Shown: one piece after another, positions 26,889 to 32,970 of the stretch
Numbering within the stretch: position 1 is the first letter of the stretch
Layout of the letters: each line of letters opens with the position of its first letter
DNA from: Arthrobacter sp. ISL-48
GTDB lineage: Bacteria > Actinomycetota > Actinomycetes > Actinomycetales > Micrococcaceae
Direction of reading: 5' to 3'
Assembly: GCF_018613805.1 (NCBI RefSeq)
Contig: NZ_JAGGPL010000012.1
Location: 1 to 32,970, forward strand
Length of the DNA stretch: 32,970 bases
Made by a program: the position numbers and the translations under genes
Notes under the pieces: model-generated
What the model saw: only the letters and a program-made list of their open reading frames with translations
Told to the model about the DNA's origin: nothing
Database searches by the model: none

Positions 26889-29800
26889 TTACTGCTGGAG
26901 TAGAGCTACACCCCTTGAAAAGAGTGGACCAGCCTGGTTGGTGAAGGGGTCTACGACAACAGTTCGTTGATCTGTACCAACAAGAGTTCTGGCGGCAGTC
27001 TCCAAATCGTTTGGTGACAGATGACCGGAATGTTTGAGGGCCAGCGCCGTGACAAAGATGCGACGCGCTATGTGATCCTTGCGAGCAGACTCCGTTCTGG
27101 GGGTGATTATTTTCTGCAGCGTTAACGCAGCCCGCTGATCGACTTCTTCTCGGCCGATTGACCAAAGGGGTCTAAAGAAGGGGGACGTTTCCGGGATCGC
27201 GCCTCCCGACAATGAGCGACTCAGGGCGAGGACAGCGGCTTCATCTTGCCGAAGTCGATAGAGGGTGGGAATAGTCAGCTCCCACGAGGAGCGGTCAACG
27301 TACTCCATCCGTCCTGGATGGAAAATACGACCGATGATTGCAGGGAGGTCTTCAGCCGGCGTGGCCCCGATACAAAGTGCGCTGACCTCTAGCCAGTTCG
27401 AGGGCTGCCCTTCCCGTTTGGGACCTCGACTAAACCATTGAGCAAGACCAGATACCCAAGCCTGCGTCTGACGATCATCGGGAAACAGCAGGGCCCAAAC
27501 ACTGCGACGGAGGCTACCGCGGGTCTGGAGATAGGCTCGGTCGCTGAGCCACTCGTCCTCCTCCAAGGCACCTGCGATCAGTTCCCGCAGCTCATCGCTG
27601 TGGAGGTTACGCGAATCGTCACCGAGTAGGTGTGACAGCACCCATTGCGTTACTTGGTCAGACCGCTGCGGTTCCCTGCCTGGTGCCTTATCACTTGCGG
27701 CCAGTACCTTCTCGAAGGTTTCTAACAGGCTTTCGCCGTCGCTGAGCTGCAAATCTACGACGGCGGGCCTGACTCGCAGATTGTCCTGAAAGCGTTGAAA
27801 GGCGCCTTTTGTCTCGGGATCTACGTCAGGGGCCGCTCCATCATCTTCCGCCTCAATAAAGATGGAGCGATCGAGGAAATTGTGTACTAGGCGAGCCACA
27901 TCTGGATGGCTATCGGCAGCCAACGCCAGAGCCCCGACGGTCTCGATCTTATCGAGAACCTCGTCCTGCCGGTTTGAACGCCGTCCCTTCGACAGTCTCC
28001 TCAGGATGCCATCACCAAAATGACCGCTAAGCGCGTCCCAATGGGCGACGATAATCTCGACAAGAAATTGATCCGGGGTACCGTTGATATCGGTGAGTCG
28101 GACACCAGGTTCAGTTGCGTCTCCGATGGTCTCCCTCAGTCCTTCGACGAGATCAAGTTCCCCCAGAAGAAGCATTGCGATCCATGCATTCTGTCGGTTT
28201 TCTTCCATCGAAGGTCCGTAAGAACAAAGTTGTTCTCGCACGCTGTCACGCCAATGCGCCAGCTCCAGCATCTCCGTCGTTACACCCGAGGCTGCCGCAG
28301 CCCGGTGTGCGCGTATTAGTGCTTGGGTGACTCCAACGACTACAGTTCGGCGGACCCCGTTGTCGTCATCTCGCTTCCACGCCGACAGTACGTCGAGGAG
28401 GGCTGAGGGGTCGAGCCCAGCGGAACATAATTCGTGTGCCAGCACCTCTCGCAGCTCCGGCTCAAGAAACCGCATCAAGTCGAGAGCCGCATCAAGGACT
28501 CGTTCTGAGTTAGCGCCAGAGGACTCGCCATACGCCCGCAGCACGGCTGGGTGAATACTGTCGTCGACACCTTCCAGAACATGACGGTCATCCGATAGGG
28601 CTTCAAGAGCATAATCGGCAGTAAGAGCGGGCCACGTCGTAATTATGTCGCCGACGTGCCATCCCAAACCTGCGGTGCTCACGTTGGTGCAGGCGTTGCA
28701 GACTTCCGCATCCTCGTACCTACCTAAAATTCGGCGGCCACGTTCTCTGTTTTGAACCGCTCCATCTTGATCTGATGCCGTGCTCACCTCGAACGCATCG
28801 CTGCCCTCATCGGCATTGGCCAATTCGCGAAGCCTTCGCCATGCGATGGCCACAGACTGGGCAAGGATGACCTGCTCCTCATCACGGATCTGCGATTCCT
28901 CCTCGTTCGAGTCAACAAGCAGCGCGAATAACCGCTCGAAGCCCGCCTCGAAACCTAGGACGTCTAGGGCCACTGGCGCGTATTTGGCCGCTATGGCATC
29001 GTCCATCAGCCTGGCACGTAGTACGGAGCGTACGTGAGCGTCATCCCAGAAGTCATGGACCAAGCAGGCAGCAGCTCCCCAGGGCCGGAATCCGTCAAGA
29101 GCCCCGAGGAGTCGCTTACGAGCATGTTCACGGGGAAGGCTCCGTGCGAGTCGAACTCTACTTCCGTCAAAATCCCCGGCCCTCCTCTCAGCATATGAGT
29201 CGAGGGCCTTCTCCATACGAAAGTGATTCCGCCACGACTGAGGAATCAAAGTCAGATCATATAGGGGAAGCGGATGTTCTCGCTCACGTTCCAACTCATC
29301 AATAACCCAATCGCGCAATCGATTGTCAGCTGAAAGACTTGTGCAAGCCAATCGCCAGCACAGGGACCGGTCTCCGCCCGTACGCCCATTCGTGCGCAAC
29401 GTTTCCCACACGAAACTGGACAGGGCGGCACGTCTTACCTCGTTAGCTTCCGCCGCCGCTTTAACCACGAGATCAAAGGTCATTTTCGTCCAGGCATGCT
29501 CAGTGAAGTAGTGCTCTTCGTGCGGCTGTGAGAGCAACCAGTCAATTTCTTCTTCGCTGACCAGGCTGGATAGGGGCGCCTCGGGTTCTGCCTCCATTGT
29601 GAAGTAAAGGGCAGTGGTCCGGATTGCAACCCGGTCTTGTCTACGCCCCCAGGCCAAGTGCTCCCGCGCCTCTCCACTGTCCGGCCAGCCTAGTCCCATT
29701 GCAAAAAGGGCAGTGGCTTGGGCGGTTACAGTCGGTCCGAGCTTTACCAAATCAGCGAGGCGGTCGAGGGCCAGTTGCGAATCCATGCTGATTGCGTCTC

Positions 29801-32648
29801 CGCTCGAATCGGTGGCTGCAGACTCGATAGTCCTGCGTGGCGAACCGAAACGATTGGCATAAGCGACGGCAGCGTTCGCGCGTACGTCGCCAGAATCAAA
29901 GCGCATGCCGCGAAGCATGATGGCAGAGGCCCGTTCAGCGTCGATGGGGAGGTCTCGCAGCGCGTAGAGCGCCGGCCCCGGGAAGGTCCGTGTCGCGTCG
30001 AGCCAGCGTTTGAATGTAGGCAGCAGTCGCCTGCCCAGACTCGCGTGAGAGGCGGACTTGACCAGCGAGGTTAGCAATGCGGCCCGATGCTCCAGCGACG
30101 TCGGGGCCTCAATCCTTTCCACGATCAGGTCCAGGTACTGGTTCGTCTTGCGAGGCGATAGGTTCGCTTCGGCCGCAACGGCGGCTGCGAGCAACTCCAG
30201 AGCGCTTTGCTCTTGTCGAACGTTCCATGGCCATCCGTTGCCGGACTGCTCACCGCTCTGAAGTACAGCATCGAGAATGCGAGCAACTGTGGGCGGATTA
30301 GGTTGAGCTGTAAGGGCGGACAACAATAGGTCGGTCCAAGCCGGATCGGCATGACGGGACCGAAAAACATCAATTTGTGTGCTGATTTCGAGTCTGGCGA
30401 GTCGCTGCCCCGCTAACTGATCGAGGACTACACGGTGGATGAAACCGACATGATTAGCCCCCTGAGGAACGAGTAGGCCGAACTCGTCCTCGGCCATGTT
30501 CAGAACCAACTCAGCCATTCGCCGTGCTTCCACGGGGAGCAGCCCGACAACATCCTCGTCGCACAGCGCCTCTTGCAAGAGACGACGAACCTGGCTCATT
30601 GGGATGGGACCTACATGGCCGTCAAGTCGCAGCGAATATGCTACCGCCTCAATGGTGGCCTTGAAATCCCGCTCACTCAGCGGCAGGTCACCGGCCCGGG
30701 AAGAACGACGCCGCATCTGGGGGTGCCGCTCCACCATGAGATCCACTATTGATCCGTATAACTCATATCGTTTAGGGGGCAAAGGCTCGCCACGCCATGT
30801 CGTCGCGAGAAGGGCGAGGAAAAGCGGTGTCCTAGCTAGCGATGAGAGCTCAGTGACTGCCCGAAGTTCCCCCAAGAATGGTTCCACGTTGGACCGTCGC
30901 CAAATAGCACCCGGGACTGCCTCCGATACAACATTCCGTTCCAAATCAGAGCTACCGTCGACGTAGCGTTCGTCAGTAGGGCTTCCTTCACCGCGTGGCA
31001 GGTACTGAACCACCATTTGCCGCCGCTGCTCGTCATCAAGTGGCATCAGGTCAGCCTGCCTCCAGCTCAATGCGGACGCCAGCCGGGCGACGGCATACGG
31101 CCGTGAGGACAAAAATGCAGCAGCCTTCGTTCGGCCAAGAAACGTCTCAATGGAGTCCAGAGCTATGTTTGCTGCCTCACGGCTGGTCCATTCGTCGATG
31201 CCGTCGACAAGAAGTAGTAGGCGGTCGTCACCGAGCGCCCGCTCCACCAACGGCCACAGGTGTCCAGCTGCCCGACTATCCAGCCAGGTGTGAATTGCTG
31301 TGGGAAGGGAATTGCTTTGAGCCTCGTCAAGGTGTCGACACAGGAAACCGAAGGGCAGCCATACCGGCAACCTCCCTCCGTGGACTCTTTGGAGGACACG
31401 CGACTGTGGAGCTCGACTAAGAAGGTCAGCCGCAACGAATCGCATCAGACTCGACTTTCCTGAACCGGCTTCACCAATCAACAAGTTTCGACTGCCATCC
31501 GACAGCCAGTCGTCGGCTGCTTGATGGAGTGCGCCCTCTCGCGTTCTCGCGATATCTAGCTCTAGGAGGGTCCGAACGGGACGGAGTGTTCGCCGCGGAC
31601 GCCCCGTAGGGGATGCGTTCACGGTATCGGCGAAGCCCCCGCCTAACGCGGCGGCACCGTCAATTATCTGTTGCTCACCCCTACCCCCGAAGTCGTTCAG
31701 CCTTATCTGGGTGTGCGTCGAGCCGGCTGGCATCCGGTCCACAGGTTCAAAGGCCAGCCCCGAGTTTCCGAGCCACGAAGTCTCCCCCATCGGAGCAAAC
31801 TGACGCGGTGCCACGTCGACCATGACGAACCGGTCCTCGACATTCATATCCTCCACAGGCGGCACTGAAGTAGAGACCTCTGTAGGACGACGGATGGCAT
31901 TTTGCGAGTCGAAAACGGCCTCATACAGGAACGCTAACTCTTGGCGCAACTTACAAAAATCATGGAACTGCAGACGTTTTTCAAGCATGGACAGCGCCTG
32001 AGCCCCGCAGAAGTGTCCAACCCAGGCGCGCCCGAAAAAGTCGTCAACGAGGTCTGGCTTCGACCTTAACATCGCGCTAATTTCGTCGGCGCCCCAGGGC
32101 ACGAACGTTATACCGACTTTTTCGAGTCGATCCGCGGCCTGCCGCAAGGCAACGTCGAGCTTAGCGTCCGCGAGGTCATACGACGTTGCGTAGTAGAAGG
32201 TACTCGTCTCCTTCTCCCAGGCGCCTTCCAGGAAATCATCAATTGCCCGAGTGATGTCCGAGGGGGACAATTTACGAACTCGTCGGGATTGAAGTACGGC
32301 GTGGCGGCGTTGAGAGGGCCACTGCGAATCAGACAACAATCCAGCGCCTGCAGACCGCGTCAGCCGCGCATAGGCGTCGATGCCTTGTTGATCTTGCCCT
32401 CTTGTTCCATAGAGTTTGGCCCACTGCACATCGCCCTGCTGTGCCAAAAGTCTTAGGAACAGGCGTTCGGTGTTCTCCCACGACAGATCGCTAATAGGCA
32501 GCAGGGTCGGTCTCGTAACGAGAGGGGGCTCGCTGGGCTGCGCGTCTACCGGGGCCCAAAGCCATGCAGGGGCGTCCCTATTCGCATCCATTTCGCGAAC
32601 CATGTCCTCAACTAGATTGTGGCGCTTTGACATGCCATCTTGAGTCAC
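26889..32648 (-). CDS. giant REase-like/NACHT NTPase, NLR-like (Avs-like) defence protein
   Basis: A 1919-residue STAND-type protein. About residues 50-200 resemble an Mrr/PD-(D/E)XK nuclease: ISDLSWENTERLFLRLL (E58, E61), GTRGQDQQGIDAYARL (D91), then VLQSRR, where the usual Q-x-K is Q120-S-R122. A NACHT domain spans about 355-650: Walker A GEAGSGKS (K398), LPVWLPFGFL, Walker B LLLLVDGIDEW (D482, D485, E486), FLSSRPY (R516), and the following LARTPLFLALLATTW and LPPKRYELYGSIVDLM blocks. The remaining roughly 1250 residues look helical and repeat-like, the usual place for target sensing. I recognise no named domain there. The start is GTG at 32648, overlapping the stop of a 44-codon ORF (GTGA). 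ATG at 32633 is an alternative. Known relatives oligomerise on phage protein binding and kill the host by nuclease action. That activity is inferred here. Confidence 0.88.
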   Translation of the reverse strand: MTQDGMSKRHNLVEDMVREMDANRDAPAWLWAPVDAQPSEPPLVTRPTLLPISDLSWENTERLFLRLLAQQGDVQWAKLYGTRGQDQQGIDAYARLTRSAGAGLLSDSQWPSQRRHAVLQSRRVRKLSPSDITRAIDDFLEGAWEKETSTFYYATSYDLADAKLDVALRQAADRLEKVGITFVPWGADEISAMLRSKPDLVDDFFGRAWVGHFCGAQALSMLEKRLQFHDFCKLRQELAFLYEAVFDSQNAIRRPTEVSTSVPPVEDMNVEDRFVMVDVAPRQFAPMGETSWLGNSGLAFEPVDRMPAGSTHTQIRLNDFGGRGEQQIIDGAAALGGGFADTVNASPTGRPRRTLRPVRTLLELDIARTREGALHQAADDWLSDGSRNLLIGEAGSGKSSLMRFVAADLLSRAPQSRVLQRVHGGRLPVWLPFGFLCRHLDEAQSNSLPTAIHTWLDSRAAGHLWPLVERALGDDRLLLLVDGIDEWTSREAANIALDSIETFLGRTKAAAFLSSRPYAVARLASALSWRQADLMPLDDEQRRQMVVQYLPRGEGSPTDERYVDGSSDLERNVVSEAVPGAIWRRSNVEPFLGELRAVTELSSLARTPLFLALLATTWRGEPLPPKRYELYGSIVDLMVERHPQMRRRSSRAGDLPLSERDFKATIEAVAYSLRLDGHVGPIPMSQVRRLLQEALCDEDVVGLLPVEARRMAELVLNMAEDEFGLLVPQGANHVGFIHRVVLDQLAGQRLARLEISTQIDVFRSRHADPAWTDLLLSALTAQPNPPTVARILDAVLQSGEQSGNGWPWNVRQEQSALELLAAAVAAEANLSPRKTNQYLDLIVERIEAPTSLEHRAALLTSLVKSASHASLGRRLLPTFKRWLDATRTFPGPALYALRDLPIDAERASAIMLRGMRFDSGDVRANAAVAYANRFGSPRRTIESAATDSSGDAISMDSQLALDRLADLVKLGPTVTAQATALFAMGLGWPDSGEAREHLAWGRRQDRVAIRTTALYFTMEAEPEAPLSSLVSEEEIDWLLSQPHEEHYFTEHAWTKMTFDLVVKAAAEANEVRRAALSSFVWETLRTNGRTGGDRSLCWRLACTSLSADNRLRDWVIDELEREREHPLPLYDLTLIPQSWRNHFRMEKALDSYAERRAGDFDGSRVRLARSLPREHARKRLLGALDGFRPWGAAACLVHDFWDDAHVRSVLRARLMDDAIAAKYAPVALDVLGFEAGFERLFALLVDSNEEESQIRDEEQVILAQSVAIAWRRLRELANADEGSDAFEVSTASDQDGAVQNRERGRRILGRYEDAEVCNACTNVSTAGLGWHVGDIITTWPALTADYALEALSDDRHVLEGVDDSIHPAVLRAYGESSGANSERVLDAALDLMRFLEPELREVLAHELCSAGLDPSALLDVLSAWKRDDDNGVRRTVVVGVTQALIRAHRAAAASGVTTEMLELAHWRDSVREQLCSYGPSMEENRQNAWIAMLLLGELDLVEGLRETIGDATEPGVRLTDINGTPDQFLVEIIVAHWDALSGHFGDGILRRLSKGRRSNRQDEVLDKIETVGALALAADSHPDVARLVHNFLDRSIFIEAEDDGAAPDVDPETKGAFQRFQDNLRVRPAVVDLQLSDGESLLETFEKVLAASDKAPGREPQRSDQVTQWVLSHLLGDDSRNLHSDELRELIAGALEEDEWLSDRAYLQTRGSLRRSVWALLFPDDRQTQAWVSGLAQWFSRGPKREGQPSNWLEVSALCIGATPAEDLPAIIGRIFHPGRMEYVDRSSWELTIPTLYRLRQDEAAVLALSRSLSGGAIPETSPFFRPLWSIGREEVDQRAALTLQKIITPRTESARKDHIARRIFVTALALKHSGHLSPNDLETAARTLVGTDQRTVVVDPFTNQAGPLFSRGVALLQQ

Positions 32649-32779
32649 GAGGATAGCTCGATGAGCTGCGACCTTAAATTCCCCATTGCCTTGAAGCGTG
32701 CGGCCCGACCCAGATTCTTTACGTGGGTCGGGAGGTCGGCGCAGCCGGTTGGTAAGGCGAGATCGTGGGCGTCAGTCAT
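32645..32779 (-). CDS. 44-residue ORF coupled to the NACHT gene on one side and an upstream gene on the other
   Basis: ATG at 32779 follows a good ribosome site (TAGGAT, 7 bases upstream). The frame reads MTDAHDLALPTGCADL, then THVKNLGRAARFKAMG and NLRSQLIELSS, and stops at 32645. Its ATG overlaps the stop of the preceding frame (ATGA) and its stop overlaps the GTG of the NACHT gene (GTGA). Two precise 4-base overlaps in a row are the main evidence that it is translated. No family is recognised. It could be a small effector or antitoxin-like partner, or a leader peptide. It contains a perfect 9-bp hairpin (separate entry). Confidence 0.6.
   Translation of the reverse strand: MTDAHDLALPTGCADLPTHVKNLGRAARFKAMGNLRSQLIELSS
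32704..32732 (-). promoter_or_regulatory. 9-bp hairpin inside the 44-codon ORF
   Basis: On the transcript, CCCGACCCA (32732-32724) pairs perfectly with TGGGTCGGG (32712-32704) around an 11-base loop. It sits 56 bases before the NACHT start codon, in the middle of the small ORF. Ribosomes translating the small ORF would melt it, and stalled or absent ribosomes would let it form. A regulatory role is inference. Confidence 0.5.
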
Positions 32780-32970
32780 GCGTCGATCCTATCGATCAAG
32801 ATCTGTTGGTACGGCATGTACCGTATCGGGCAGATCCCACACACGCGCGAATAACGTAGCACCAGATCCTCCTGAGATAGTTGGGGCATGTCAGAGGCCA
32901 GCATCGACACTACAGTCCCATGCAAAAGTCGTCCCCCATGTGGCCCACAAGGGGACTGCCCCCGGTTCTG
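32776..32970 (-). CDS. 3' end of an unidentified gene upstream in the NACHT operon (partial)
   Basis: A minus-strand frame is open from the right edge for 64 codons and stops with a TGA (32778-32776) that overlaps the ATG of the 44-codon ORF. Its last part reads MLASDMPQLSQEDLVLRYSR, then VCGICPIRYMPYQQILIDRI and DA. It contains a C-x-x-C pair (CGIC) and has natural-looking composition. The start lies outside the window and I cannot assign a family. The 4-base overlap and shared strand say it belongs to the same operon as the NACHT gene. Confidence 0.5.
   Translation of the reverse strand, partial: QNRGQSPCGPHGGRLLHGTVVSMLASDMPQLSQEDLVLRYSRVCGICPIRYMPYQQILIDRIDA

Noticed and set aside
26655..26903. 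82-codon plus-strand frame in the gap between the DUF5677-like and NACHT genes
   Set aside because: It overlaps the end of the DUF5677-like gene in another frame, has no clear ribosome site and resembles nothing. I read the gap as untranslated 3' sequence.
32808..32822. Palindrome GGTACGGCATGTACC as an operator
   Set aside because: It lies inside the coding end of the partial upstream gene, so it is more likely chance than a promoter operator.
32888..32970. Plus-strand ATG frame (MSEASIDTTV...) at the right edge, as a divergent gene
   Set aside because: It has no good ribosome site and lies opposite a minus-strand frame tied by a 4-base overlap to the downstream ORF. With only 27 codons visible it cannot be excluded, but it is the weaker reading.

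Overview
The window looks like a chromosome segment from a high-GC actinobacterium of the Arthrobacter / Pseudarthrobacter type. The reasons are strongly GC-biased codons, a tandem glycine riboswitch in front of a gcvP-gcvT-gcvH-glyA-sdaA operon, GTG/TTG starts, and the flavour of the lipoproteins and the ECF transporter. The genus is an impression, not a computed assignment.

Bases 1-7650 (minus strand) hold one glycine-catabolism operon. A -10 box and a two-aptamer glycine riboswitch precede gcvP (P-protein), gcvT (T-protein), gcvH (lipoyl carrier), glyA (serine hydroxymethyltransferase) and sdaA (serine dehydratase). The first nine codons of a probable lipA lie at the left edge. Together they take glycine to a one-carbon unit, to serine and to pyruvate, with lipoate synthesis for GcvH apparently in the same unit. 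A 32-bp tandem repeat fills the gcvT-gcvH gap. A REC-HisKA-HATPase signalling protein follows on the minus strand.

Bases 9190-15100 (plus strand) form a self-contained sugar locus: a sigma70-type promoter bracketed by two near-identical LacI-type operators, a GH32-like glycosidase, a lipoprotein sugar-binding protein, two ABC permeases and a LacI-family repressor. The first permease carries an apparent one-base deletion that removes its last membrane helix. A strong hairpin separates this locus from a convergent secreted metallophosphoesterase.

Bases 16456-24366 hold a two-helix membrane protein with an SRPBCC-like domain, a small lipoprotein translationally coupled to a single-chain ECF transporter (T, A, A and S parts in one polypeptide), and the convergent cobalamin-dependent methionine synthase metH.

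Bases 24400-32970 look like an accessory island with visibly lower GC by eye. It begins with a decayed stretch next to metH. Then come a DUF5677-like protein and, convergent to it, a 1919-residue protein with an N-terminal restriction-endonuclease-like domain, a NACHT NTPase domain and about 1300 residues of probable helical repeats. This is the architecture of bacterial NLR-like / Avs-like anti-phage proteins. Two further reading frames, absent from a simple long-ORF view, precede it with 4-base stop/start overlaps (ATGA, then GTGA): the tail of a gene entering from the right edge, and a 44-codon ORF containing a perfect 9-bp hairpin. The island therefore looks like a compact, translationally coupled defence operon of at least three genes, and is the most promising novel system here.
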